NCBI GenBank assembly: GCA_025808375.1
Contig: CP061009.1
Location: 2,542,001 to 2,606,000, forward strand
Reading direction: 5' to 3'
From: Duncaniella muricolitica
GTDB lineage: Bacteria > Bacteroidota > Bacteroidia > Bacteroidales > Muribaculaceae
Length of the DNA: 64,000 nucleotides
Below are positions 1 through 7,875 of this stretch, piece after piece. How positions within the stretch are numbered: the first letter of the stretch is position 1; the number at the start of each line of letters is the position of its first letter. Position numbers and translations under genes: made by a program. Below the pieces are notes generated by a model, which searched no databases, was not told the origin of the DNA, and saw only the letters and a list, made by a program, of their open reading frames with translations.

Positions 1-1070
1 TTATCGTGCCGTAGCTGTCAGGGGTATGCTCCTCGGCCTCAAAGCAGCCCATCGGCTGCGGAGCCGGCTGTAGGCAGTACAAATCGGCGCGGATACGCTC
101 CTGCTTCTGACTGTCGCTGATGCCGGTGATACCCGAAGTGGAGTTGATTTTATGTAGAATACGGTCAAGCCAGTTCTGAGCCGCATCAAGAGTCTCGAAC
201 GACTGGCGGGACACGAACGCCGCATGGCGCACGATTTCCACCGAGCGCTCCACCGAGCCCTTCTCCCAACCCGAGCGCGCATTGCAGAACCGCTCCTCGA
301 ATTTATAATACAGAGAAAGACGCTGCATGGCCTTTGTGGGGTACTTGACAGCCGGACGTCCCTGACGACCGGTGCGGATAGTGACGGCAACCTTCATGTT
401 GTCGTACACCATGGTCTGAGGAACACCCTGTATCTCATCAAAGAAATTACGGTGGGCCTCCATCAGCGACAGCGTGTCCTGACGACGGAACAGCCATGCG
501 CTGCGCCGGTTGGAATGCAGCAGAGTGAACACGGCCATCTGTACCATCTGACGGCGGCCGCCTATGACAAGAGGGATCTCTCCCCAGTCGAACTCGCACT
601 CCTGCCCGGGATCATGCTCGCGCCTGACATAGACCTCCTTCTGCGGCCTGGTGCCCATGGTCGCACTGATGCGTCTGACATGATTGCACACACTCGGATA
701 ACTGAGCGTAAAGCCCCGCTCCAGAAGCATCGTGTGGATGCTGCGACACGTCCACTGGAAGCTTGCGCATGCCTGTGACCCGACGCACACGATTGTCTTC
801 AAGACACTTGCGGATAATCCCCTTGATTTCATCCGTCACCACCGGACATGTCCGCGCCGGTGTGTTGAACTTAGGCTCCGAACCTAAAAGTGTTGCGAAC
901 GCCTTCATGTCGCAGACACCGTCGGCGTCCAGACACACACGCTCATACTCCCACACGATCCTGTCTACCGTGTGGCGGCTGATGTGCATCTCTCCCGCAA
1001 TCTGGCGCTTCGACTGACCCTTGACATGATAACGTGTCAGGACCTCGTTTCTTTCTACCATAGTTTTCAT
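1..1070 (-). pseudogene. istA: IS21-family transposase IstA, frameshifted and cut by window edge
   Basis: Start is the ATG at 1070 (MKTMVER), followed by a helix-turn-helix region (KRQIAGEMHISRHTVDRI). The frame breaks near 757, where an extra C in AAGCTTCCAGTGG appears to shift it. In the second frame the catalytic core is clear: EFDWGE (first Asp), a VYDNMK motif (second Asp) and KGSVER (Glu), the DDE triad of IstA. The integrase-type core continues to position 1. By family knowledge IstA acts with the ATPase IstB. Function is lost unless the single extra base is a sequencing error. Confidence 0.8.
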
Positions 1071-1138
1071 TTTGTGGGACCGAGTTGATATTACTATAAT
1101 ATAACTCAAAATCCCCGGTTAAAATTCTCCTTTGAACC

Positions 1139-1189
1139 GGCGCACTTCTCGGTTAGATTTCATGGCGCACTTCTCGATTAAATTTTACA
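1139..1189 (-). repeat. IS21 terminal direct repeats
   Basis: Two near-identical 22-mers, 1139-1160 and 1164-1185, share GGCGCACTTCTCG and an AT-rich tail and are separated by 3 bp. They lie just inside the IS terminus and are probably transposase-binding sites. A weaker related stretch (AAAATTCTCC) lies at 1121-1130. Confidence 0.7.
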
Positions 1190-1295
1190 GCCGTACATGG
1201 AGCAGGGCGTAATTATCGGCGTCATACGCTTTCTTGCTCCCGTGGGCTTGAACAAACGGATAATGGCGTGACGGCTCAGATTCATTATAAGATAA

Positions 1296-1404
1296 GGAGA
1301 AGGCGTATGGCACACTGATTTGCCGATTGGAGTCTTGTGAGGGAAGCGACGACCCCGGCGCATCCTCACAAGGCGTTGAGGCAAACCGGTGTGTAGCCTT
1401 CTCC
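1296..1404. repeat. long imperfect inverted repeat in the 1190-1594 intergenic region
   Basis: The 400-bp stretch between the IS21 end and the ATPase gene has no convincing gene. It contains an imperfect inverted repeat: the left arm (1296-1343) begins GGAGAAGGC and ends CTTGTGAGG, and the right arm (1363-1404) is its complement with short gaps (CCTCACAAG ... GCCTTCTCC). The arms are over 40 nt with a loop of about 19 nt. A second small pair (GATGGTG/CACCATC) lies between about 1423 and 1461. It could be a structured RNA, a small non-autonomous element or a remnant. The frame at 1178-1459 has no family resemblance and was not called. Confidence 0.5.
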
Positions 1405-1516
1405 CATAGTCGGGGTGCGGTCGGATGGTGTCAGTGACCCACCGGATCACCGTCACCATCAGACGGCACGACCGACACAGACACCGTGAGCCGCCACACC
1501 TCTATCCGTTTTCGCA

Positions 1517-1575
1517 GTGTTTCTTAAAATAAACACATAGTGTCTTTTATTTTAGGACAAAAAACACTATCTTTG
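1517..1575 (+). promoter_or_regulatory. promoter with palindromic operator-like element upstream of the ATPase
   Basis: Half-sites 1517-1536 (GTGTTTCTTAAAATAAACAC, itself near-palindromic) and 1540-1567 (GTGTC...TATTTTAGGACA...ACAC) are related in inverted orientation around AAAATAAA/TTTTATTT cores. They are followed at once by a Bacteroidetes -7 box TAtcTTTG (1568-1575), about 19 nt before the ATG at 1595. The arrangement suggests autoregulation or binding by an unknown repressor. Confidence 0.55.
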
Positions 1576-1594
1576 TCCCCAAATTTAGGGCAAC

Positions 1595-2899
1595 ATGGAT
1601 AAGTTATATATCAAATCCCAGATTGCAATGCGTCAGGCAGAATTTCCGACCGACCTGAAAAAACGCGAAAATATGCTTCCGGTAAATGAGGGAAAAATTG
1701 TTACTATACCCGGAGTTAGACGTTGTGGCAAGACATCAAGAATGGAAGTTGTTGTAAACGAACTTCTGTCTTCAGGTGTTGCACGCGAGCGTTTTCTATG
1801 GATCAGCTTTGATGATGAGCGTCTTGTCCGTATGGCTGCTGACGAACTTGACCAGATAATCGAGGCGTTCAGGGAAATGTATCCTGACATTGATATTTCA
1901 TCTGTGTATATGTTCTTTGACGAGATACAGTTGATTGATGGCTGGGAATATTTTGTGATGCGACTTTACAAGCATTATTCAAAAAACATATATATAAGTG
2001 GCAGTAATGCCACGATGCTCAGCAGTGAATTGAAATCGGCATTACGAGGATGGCCGCAGGAGGAAGAAACGCTGCCTCTGTCTTTTCGTGAATATTGCGA
2101 TTTCAAAGGGATAAAGACTGATGGCTGGTTAGAAGCGGATATGGCAAGGCTGCGTAATGCCTTTGTCGCATATAATAGCGAAGGCGGCTTTCCGGAAGTA
2201 GTGCTGACGGAAAATCCTTTGCATAGAGCAAAAATATTACAGACTTATTTTGACACAATGCTGTTAAAGGATCTGGTAGAGCATTACAGGTTGTCCAATA
2301 TAGAGGTGTTGCGCTACTATCTCAAACGAATAATGGCCAATCTCACAAAGCCGACTTCAATACGTGCGATACATGGAGATATAAAATCCCGTGGTCTTAA
2401 AGTAAGCAAGGATAACCTTTATGATTGGGCGAATTATGCCTGCGACATCTTTATGTTTATCCGTATTTCCAACTACAGCAAGTCATTGCAGAAAATAGAA
2501 AGTTCACAACCAAAATATTACTGCATAGACAATGGATTGCGCGATGCGGTGCTGTTGCCTCAAAGTGACGATAATGGCAAAAAACTTGAAAATACGGTAT
2601 TTCTGCAACTTTATCGCCAGCGCACACCTGTTGACCGGATATTTTATTATCAGGGAAAAGGTGAATGTGATTTTGTGGTGCAGCGTGGAGTTGAGATTGA
2701 CAGACTTATTCAAGTGACATGGGATATGAGCGATGATGAAACACGTCGAAGGGAAATCAATGGTATTACAGAAGCCGCAGAAATTACAGGTTGCAGTAAT
2801 TTATATATTATCACTGCCGACACCACGGAGCAAATAAAACTTGACAACGGAATCGTCATTAATGTACTTCCGGCTTGGAGATGGTTATTGAATATATAG
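1595..2899 (+). CDS. AAA family ATPase with C-terminal DUF4143-like region
   Basis: A 434-aa protein with a Walker A motif GVRRCGKTS (residues 40-48) and Walker B VYMFFDE (104-110), followed by a sensor-like SGSNATMLSSE segment. The C-terminal half has the layout of the DUF4143 nuclease-like domain that follows AAA_14 ATPases (HYRLSN, YCIDNGLR, YYQGKGECDFVV). The latter resembles a PD-(D/E)XK-type core with E..D, an inference from pattern. These ATPases are common in Bacteroidetes and gut archaea, occur in many paralogues, and have no settled function. The gene stands alone between an IS21 end and an integrase, with its own -7 box and operator-like repeats upstream and a hairpin terminator downstream. 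Confidence 0.85.
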   Translation: MDKLYIKSQIAMRQAEFPTDLKKRENMLPVNEGKIVTIPGVRRCGKTSRMEVVVNELLSSGVARERFLWISFDDERLVRMAADELDQIIEAFREMYPDIDISSVYMFFDEIQLIDGWEYFVMRLYKHYSKNIYISGSNATMLSSELKSALRGWPQEEETLPLSFREYCDFKGIKTDGWLEADMARLRNAFVAYNSEGGFPEVVLTENPLHRAKILQTYFDTMLLKDLVEHYRLSNIEVLRYYLKRIMANLTKPTSIRAIHGDIKSRGLKVSKDNLYDWANYACDIFMFIRISNYSKSLQKIESSQPKYYCIDNGLRDAVLLPQSDDNGKKLENTVFLQLYRQRTPVDRIFYYQGKGECDFVVQRGVEIDRLIQVTWDMSDDETRRREINGITEAAEITGCSNLYIITADTTEQIKLDNGIVINVLPAWRWLLNI

Positions 2900-2937
2900 T
2901 GTCACGTAATTGAAGAATACTCACGAGCTATACAATA

Positions 2938-2976
2938 AATGCGTGTGTCTATATCATGGGCACACGCATTATTTTT
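2938..2976. terminator. intrinsic terminator between convergent genes
   Basis: Ten-bp stem AATGCGTGTG (2938-2947) / CACACGCATT (2961-2970) followed by ATTTTTAAC. It can serve the ATPase gene on the plus strand; AT-rich flanks may let it also act on the integrase from the other side. Confidence 0.75.
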
Positions 2977-2996
2977 AACTAATATGATCTAATTTG

Positions 2997-4349
2997 CTAC
3001 TCAAGCAAATCGACAAGCTCTTTTTTCATATCTTCATCAATTTCTCGGTATCTGGCAAATGCCTTACTCCCTTCGGCATGTCCTGACAAAGAACCTACGA
3101 GGTTAGGATCTTTTACCTTCTTATAGAGGTTGCCAACGAATGTCCGTCGCGCAAGATGGCTACTGGCTAATTCATTCAGTGGTCGCTTTTCCTCTCTACC
3201 AGTAGTGGGATTAAGAACCGTTATCATTCTCTTAACATCACAAATGGTAAACGCTTTCTTTATGGCGTCATTGTATTTCTGTGAACTTATGAACGGAAAC
3301 AACTTACCATTACAATCTCTGTCTTTGTATTTGTCTATGAGGGCTAATGCACGTTTGTTCAGCGGCACTCTTACAACCTGCGGCCTTTCGCCTTTGGTTT
3401 TCTGCGGCATATACTCGATAGCTCCGTTAATAATATTATCCGGAGTCATTGCAAGCAAGTCCGACACACGACAACCTATAAGACATTGAAATATGAAAAT
3501 ATCTCTCTGCGCCTCAAGCCCCGGATTTGCTGATAAATCAAAGTCGGCAATCTGATCACGCTCGGCGATTGTGAGGTAATACGGTGTCCCGTATCTCTCT
3601 ACCGAATTGCCCGAATAATTTTGGAATGGCTTGTTATCGGAAATCTTCTGCTCATTGCACCAGTTAAAAAACGCCCTTAGACGACTGAACATACACACAA
3701 TAGTGTTATCTCCCTTAGGAAGTGGTTTAGGCTTTTTCCTCACACTTCGGGTATCTGCCGGCACTGCCTCATATATTTCGGGATAATCTTTATAGAAGAT
3801 ATGCTCAGAACGGAGAAATTTCTCAAATTCGTTCACATCCTGCAATGAAAATCCGTCAAGACGGATTCGGTAGCGTTTTTGCCCGGTAGCTCGTTTGTAG
3901 AGTTCGTAGCGCATAAGCGCACGTCTAAGTACCCTATAATGCTTAATGCGCCATTCTGAAAGATTACGGCTCTCAATAAACGTATCGAATATGTCAAAGA
4001 ATTTCAATTCTTTTTCTTTTGGCTCCTCTACAACCGGTGGATGCTTATATAGCTCCAGCTGTTCATTTATGAAGTCTGTTGTGAAATTTTCTTGTGATGT
4101 TCTCTCGCATAGACCAATCAAGAAATGCTCCATATCGACGAGTTGCTTCTCAAGTTCTCGCAAACGTGCAGCTTCTTTCTGATCAGCTCTTGGGAAAACA
4201 AATGATTCATTCCGAAACCTTGTCGGAGGAATGAATATGCCGCTTTTAAGACGGACTCTAAAATCACGTCTTATATTAAATCGTAATAAGATTTCGGCAT
4301 TCCCGTTACCATCGATTTTTGATGATATAGTTCTTCGTATTATTGCCAT
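2997..4349 (-). CDS. tyrosine recombinase (phage/ICE-type integrase)
   Basis: A 450-aa integrase of the Bacteroidetes mobile-element type: N-terminal arm-binding part, SAM-like core-binding domain (about 115-235), then the catalytic domain. The catalytic set is visible: Arg294 in GCRVSDLL, a Lys near 317-319, His398 and Arg401 in SSHLARR, His424 in LSGHAEG, and the nucleophile Tyr434 in FARYREID. The catalytic residues are intact. Its start lies about 60 bp from a 30-bp motif (4411-4440) and about 240 bp from a 14-bp copy of the tRNA-Leu 3' end, so it probably belongs to an element inserted in a tRNA-Leu gene and lying to the left of 4600. No excisionase or conjugation genes are seen in the window. 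Confidence 0.9.
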   Translation of the reverse strand: MAIIRRTISSKIDGNGNAEILLRFNIRRDFRVRLKSGIFIPPTRFRNESFVFPRADQKEAARLRELEKQLVDMEHFLIGLCERTSQENFTTDFINEQLELYKHPPVVEEPKEKELKFFDIFDTFIESRNLSEWRIKHYRVLRRALMRYELYKRATGQKRYRIRLDGFSLQDVNEFEKFLRSEHIFYKDYPEIYEAVPADTRSVRKKPKPLPKGDNTIVCMFSRLRAFFNWCNEQKISDNKPFQNYSGNSVERYGTPYYLTIAERDQIADFDLSANPGLEAQRDIFIFQCLIGCRVSDLLAMTPDNIINGAIEYMPQKTKGERPQVVRVPLNKRALALIDKYKDRDCNGKLFPFISSQKYNDAIKKAFTICDVKRMITVLNPTTGREEKRPLNELASSHLARRTFVGNLYKKVKDPNLVGSLSGHAEGSKAFARYREIDEDMKKELVDLLE

Positions 4350-4410
4350 TATTGGAGAGGTTTATTCTAATAACAACACAAAGGTAGTCCAAAGTTTTGA
4401 TATCCGCAAT

Positions 4411-4440
4411 ATTTTTGTCCCCATTTTGTCCCCCAAATAT
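4411..4440 (+). repeat. 30-bp motif shared with the region beyond tRNA-Leu
   Basis: The stretch contains GTCCCCATTTTGTC and matches the reverse complement of 35919-35948 at 29 of 30 positions. This copy lies between the integrase start and the att-like sequence; the other lies just past the tRNA-Leu terminator. Its place on both sides of att sequences suggests integrase arm-type sites or element-end sequence. That role is inferred. Confidence 0.6.
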
Positions 4441-4585
4441 AAATTTAGCTCAAATCTAATAAATCAAATTAAATAAACTCTGCACTTGCTCGTCATATGC
4501 AATGTGCTGTATAACAATGTATTGTATTTATTAAATCAATAGGAGGCACATTTATTACACATAAAACCATGTTAGAATTAGCGTC

Positions 4586-4599
4586 CTCATCTCGGACAC
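4586..4599 (+). other. candidate attachment site: copy of tRNA-Leu 3' end
   Basis: CTCATCTCGGACAC is identical to the last 14 nt region of the tRNA-Leu gene at 36001-36014 (minus strand). It is followed within 4 nt by a hairpin terminator, as expected downstream of a tRNA gene. It lies beside an integrase gene, so it is a good candidate att core marking the right end of an integrated element. It is inverted relative to the tRNA-Leu in this window, so the partner site is more likely a second tRNA-Leu left of position 1. Confidence 0.6.
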
Positions 4600-4602
4600 T
4601 GT

Positions 4603-4650
4603 AAAAATCCGCAAGTGATTGATTTAAATCCTTGCGGATTTTTCCTTTTT
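4603..4650 (+). terminator. intrinsic terminator past the att site
   Basis: Stem AAAAATCCGCAAG (4603-4615) / CTTGCGGATTTTT (4631-4643), 13 bp perfect, then a T-rich run. It is probably the original terminator of the tRNA gene used as integration target; A and T tracts on both sides make it potentially bidirectional. Confidence 0.8.
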
Positions 4651-4715
4651 TATTTTGCCCCCCCTTTTGTGGGTCAGCGGATTTTCCAGGTGGAGCGAGC
4701 ATGGGCGCATTGTGT

Positions 4716-4829
4716 CAAGGGATAGTTAATACCCCCCAATTCTGCCTGACATACGCGTCCGTAGCATCCCATGCATGCCACTCTATATCCCGCTCGGGCG
4801 TCCGTAGGACGCAGATTTAGTAGTAACCG
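4716..4829. repeat. outer left arm of the giant palindrome, cut off by IS110
   Basis: This stretch matches the reverse complement of about 6666-6772, for example GCATGCCACTCTATATCCCG and GGGCGTCCGTAGGACGCAGA against their counterparts. Homology stops at 4829 and resumes at 6126, so the IS110 element is inserted between those points. It holds short GTA-loop hairpins (GCGTCC-GTA-GGACGC). Confidence 0.7.
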
Positions 4830-4880
4830 TTTACTCTGACCTGCGCAAGGATTTTAGATAGAAATTAGTGTAAAAATATG

Positions 4881-5869
4881 TTAATACTCAATTTTTAATC
4901 TCGGGTCTCTTGGCAGGTAGGTCGGGTCATATAGTTCTCCCTTTTTCACGAGTGCATAGAGGATTTTCAACAGACGGTTAGCCACATTGTTGAGGACCAC
5001 ATATATGTGTTTGTGTTCGATCTCATGTTTCTTCATCTTGTAGACACGCATCTTCTCAAAATGCACTACTGCCGAGCGCGCACACATAAACAGCAGGGAC
5101 TTTAATTGTTTATCGCCCATGTGAGACACATGATTCCCTTTATCAGATTTGCCTGTGGCGTTCGGGAAAGGTGAGATACCTGCGAGCGTGGCACATTTCT
5201 TTGCTGTGCTGACCCTCTTGAAGTTATCGGTCTTTATTATCAGTTCTGTCGCAGTGACCGGACCGATCCCCGTATGCTCTGGGCTATAACGGAAGTCTTA
5301 GACAAGTTGTCATCGTCGTCGATCAACTGGGCCATCTTCTGTTCAAGAGACGAGATCTGGATGTTGAGTTGCTCCATCATCTCCCGTTTTATTTTCTGTG
5401 CGGTATCACTCTTCTCGGGACGGCAGTCATCGCCCTTGAGCATCGTCTGGAGCTGTTTGCGTTGCCGTACAAGCAAACGCCTGGTCGCATAAAGCTCCCT
5501 GAGCTCGTAGATTGTCTCGGAGGGAAAGTGTGTGTCGTTCAGCTTGTCGGCATATCGTTCGCCGTACTCCCGTATACGCGCTGCATCCAACGGATCACTC
5601 TTGCCACGTATCAGGCCCATGCTGTGTCTGATCTCATATCCTGAGACATAACTGACATGAATATTCCTCATGTCTGCCAACTTCAACAGCAAATCTCCGT
5701 AAACGCCTGTATGCTCGGCTACAAGGCGGCAGTCCTCGGGCAGCTTGTCCAGAAACTTCTCAATCTGAGGCTTTGTGTTCTTGACCACAATGTGCGTGGC
5801 CTGCCCATCGGAGTTTATAAAACTCACGTCAAACTTTTCAGAAGCCAAATCAATTCCGTAAATTTGCAT
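4881..5869 (-). pseudogene. IS110-family recombinase, single-base frameshift
   Basis: The N-terminal DEDD (RuvC-like) domain is complete: Asp in YGIDLA, Glu in VAEHTG, and Asp-Asp in KSDPLDAARI, from the ATG at 5869. A predicted coiled coil follows (QLNIQISSLEQKMAQL). At about 5268 one base is missing, so the expected SIPGIGPVTATEL reads SIRGSV and terminates at 5240. The other frame continues the C-terminal transposase_20 region (TAKKCATLAGISPFPNATGKS, then HVSHMGDKQLK) to the stop at 4881. The full product would be about 330 aa, normal for the family. One base would restore it. Confidence 0.85.
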
Positions 5870-6125
5870 AGCTTTTTATTAGAGAGAATCTCCTGGTCAG
5901 GACGGCCGATACTATGATAATAAATTCAAAAGGCCAATGTCTTTATTTACTCTCTGGCTTTAGTCCTGATAATAATGTCGTACCTACAACGGTTAATTGA
6001 GTCTATGCTCATGGGTACACCTTAGGCTAACGCGACATTAGGAGGTTCTTTCTTTTTTAATTGTTAATTATTTTAAGGATTCTATCTGCAAAGTTAACCT
6101 TTTCTTTGCAACTGCAAATCTAATA
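5870..6125 (-). ncRNA. candidate IS110 bridge-RNA region
   Basis: This 255-bp non-coding stretch lies between the inferred IS end (6126) and the recombinase ATG (5869). In characterised IS110-group elements this left end encodes the bridge RNA that binds both target and donor DNA. The stretch has several short complementary segments (for example GAGAATCTCCTGGTCAGGA near 5883-5901) but I could not fold it or assign loops, so exact RNA ends are unknown. The call rests on position and family. Confidence 0.35.
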
Positions 6126-6772
6126 GGGGTCACCGAAGCGCAGCGGAGGTGTGCCCGGAGTGGCACGCTATAAAGAAATGAGGGTGTTGCAGAACTTACG
6201 ATTTATCATCTGTGGCAAAGAAAGGCCCGTAGGGCCTGTGCGAGCTTAGGCCATGGCAAGCATCCGCGCAAGCGGTGCGCAGCCATGGTATAAAGACAGA
6301 TATAAAAACGGTGCGCCGCGTAGCGGTGCCACAAAATGTCATAATGGTAATTCGCTGCGACTTAGCGTTTTGATATGCTTGTGTTGTTGTACCGCTACGC
6401 GGCACATGCTGTGGATAATTATTCTGTACCATGGCTGCGCACCGCTTACGCGGATGCTTGCCATGGCCTAAGTTCGCACAGGCCCTACGGGCCTTTCTTT
6501 GCTACAACAGTCTACAAATTATCTGTTTTCGGGTGTTTTGCAACACCCTCGGTTATCGTGAGAGGGGGCTGTATCAGCTATCACGCCCGATAATAGGCGT
6601 CCTGTCGGACGCCATCATTGTATTGTGTCATTTGTCCGGGCACACCTCCGCTGCGCTTCGGTGAACCCGGTTACTATATAATCTGCGTCCTGCGGACGCC
6701 CTTACGGGATATAAAGTGGCATGCGTGGGTTCTGTGCGGTTGCGTATGCCCGGGGCATTAATCTGTGATGCA
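6126..6772. repeat. giant nested palindrome made of short hairpins
   Basis: Nested inverted repeats: outer arms 6126-6159 / 6634-6666 (each with GAAGCGCAGCGGAGGTG or its complement), a middle pair GAGGGTGTTGCA (6180-6191) / GCAACACCCTC (6540-6550), and 76-bp inner arms 6215-6290 / 6427-6502 with only two mismatches. Further in, CCGCGTAGCGGT / ACCGCTACGCGG pair. Within the arms are repeated small hairpins with GTA or GCA loops (GGCCCGTAGGGCC, CCGCGTAGCGG). The outer right arm runs on to 6772 and pairs with 4716-4829 beyond the IS110. Frames here encode repetitive nonsense peptides. No gene is seen from 5870 to 7074; 6748-6776 holds one more hairpin (CCCGG...CCGGG). Confidence 0.85.
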
Positions 6773-7051
6773 CCGGGATTTCGGCTTGGGCCCAAAAACG
6801 CCATCTTTGCCTTGTTTTTGGATGCGAAAGTATAATCAATTTGTATCAATTATCGATACCGAACGTTTTAGCGATATAAAAGCAAAGTTATGTTAATAGT
6901 CTGTCACTACACGGCAGAGCATAAAAATACTGAATAAATTGATGTGCCGCCACTAAATGACATAGTATATATTTAACTTCCTATAAAGGCTTCCTATAAA
7001 GAGGAAATCATTTCTTTATTCTGCCGGTGTATAAATCTCAGGATTTATATC

Positions 7052-7059
7052 TACATTTG
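7052..7059 (+). promoter_or_regulatory. -7 promoter box of the LuxR-type regulator
   Basis: TAcaTTTG matches the Bacteroidetes TAnnTTTG -7 box and lies 15 nt before the ATG at 7075. This argues against the upstream GTG at 7027 as the start, because it would lie ahead of the promoter. Confidence 0.5.
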
Positions 7060-7074
7060 CAATTGGAAAACTGC

Positions 7075-7836
7075 ATGCAGATGAAAACGACAGACGATTT
7101 CTTCATACCAGATAATGAGGTCAAGCTCCCTGACGAACTTGATTATAGACGTGTGTCGGAATATGTGAGGTCGGCTGAGGCCTTTTCGCGCTCCACATAT
7201 CAGAGTGTTTATATCATTGACTATTTCAAGCAGAATTTCCTGTATGTGTCGCCAAACCCCATGTTCCTATGCGGGTTGACTCCGAAACAGATGATGAAGC
7301 TGGGCTACCGTTTCTATCTGGAATATGTGCCGGAAGATGAACAGCAGTTTTTAATTGATCTGAATGAGGCGGGATTTTCATTTTACCAAGCGATTCCGGT
7401 TAATGAGCGTAAGGACTGGTACATCTCTTACGACTTTCATATACTTAACGAAGGAAAGAAGATACTTGTGAATCACAAACTGACCCCTCTCGTCTTGACC
7501 TCTGACGGTCGTATATGGCTTGCTCTATGCGTTGTGTCTGCATCTACCCACACATCTTCCGGTCATATTGAGATGCATCGTGTCGGTTATTCGGAATATT
7601 TTGAATATAACCGAAATACCCGCAGATGGAACAAACGGCAGATGCCAACTCTTACCGATGGGGAAAAGGCTGTGCTCTCTCTGTCGATTCAAGGCTACAC
7701 CATGGCGGAGATTGCCGACCGAATATGTCTGTCGCCTGACACCATCAAGAAATACCGTCAGCGCGTATTCGAGAAACTTGATGTGCGCAATATCTCCGAA
7801 GCCATCGTAGCGGCTACAAACAATAAGCTACTCTAA
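7075..7836 (+). CDS. PAS-like sensor with LuxR-type DNA-binding domain
   Basis: About 253 aa from the ATG at 7075 (a second ATG follows at 7081). The N-terminal part (about 25-150) has a PAS-like pattern: VYIIDYFKQNFLYVSPN, then LGYRFYLEYVPEDEQQF. The C-terminus (about 185-250) is a LuxR helix-turn-helix: LTDGEKAVLSLSIQGYTMAE, then DTIKKYRQRVFEKLDVRN. It is a soluble cytoplasmic one-component regulator; the ligand is unknown. It ends at a strong bidirectional hairpin shared with the next, convergent gene. Similar orphan PAS-LuxR proteins are common in Bacteroidales and their targets are mostly unknown. Confidence 0.8.
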   Translation: MQMKTTDDFFIPDNEVKLPDELDYRRVSEYVRSAEAFSRSTYQSVYIIDYFKQNFLYVSPNPMFLCGLTPKQMMKLGYRFYLEYVPEDEQQFLIDLNEAGFSFYQAIPVNERKDWYISYDFHILNEGKKILVNHKLTPLVLTSDGRIWLALCVVSASTHTSSGHIEMHRVGYSEYFEYNRNTRRWNKRQMPTLTDGEKAVLSLSIQGYTMAEIADRICLSPDTIKKYRQRVFEKLDVRNISEAIVAATNNKLL

Positions 7837-7875
7837 GAGGGTGTTTCATAACAAATGTTATGAAACACCCTCTTA
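7834..7875. terminator. bidirectional terminator
   Basis: Perfect 20-bp stem (7834-7853 / 7856-7875; TAAGAGGGTGTTTCATAACA and its complement) with a 2-nt loop, overlapping the stop codons of both convergent genes. Confidence 0.85.

Larger units (their letters stand above)
1..1189 (-). mobile_element. IS21-family insertion sequence, istA end (continues off the left edge)
   Basis: The element runs leftward from about 1189. On the minus strand it begins TGTAAAATTTAATCGAG, with the terminal TG typical of IS21 elements, followed by two direct repeats of a 22-bp subterminal motif (1139-1160 and 1164-1185). Multiple terminal repeats are a known IS21 trait. The transposase gene istA follows; istB and the far end would lie left of the window. 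The transposase reading frame is broken, so this copy is probably immobile unless the break is an assembly error. Confidence 0.75.
4830..6125 (-). mobile_element. IS110-family insertion sequence
   Basis: The boundaries come from comparison with the other arm of the palindrome: the uninterrupted arm reads through AGTAACCGGGTTCACCG (reverse complement of the region around 6660-6676), while here AGTAACCG ends at 4829 and GGGTCACCG resumes at 6126. The element is therefore about 1.3 kb, with no target duplication, as expected for IS110. The recombinase ORF leaves about 50 bp after it and about 255 bp before it. A long non-coding left end is where IS110-group elements encode their bridge RNA. Confidence 0.7.

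Noticed and set aside
1178..1459. 93-codon minus-strand frame
   Set aside because: It spans the IS21 terminus and the long inverted repeat and has no coding character.
6253..6664. Overlapping 70-80 codon frames on both strands in the palindrome
   Set aside because: They are by-products of repeated GC-rich hairpins; mirrored frames give near-identical peptides, and no start signals or family resemblance support them.
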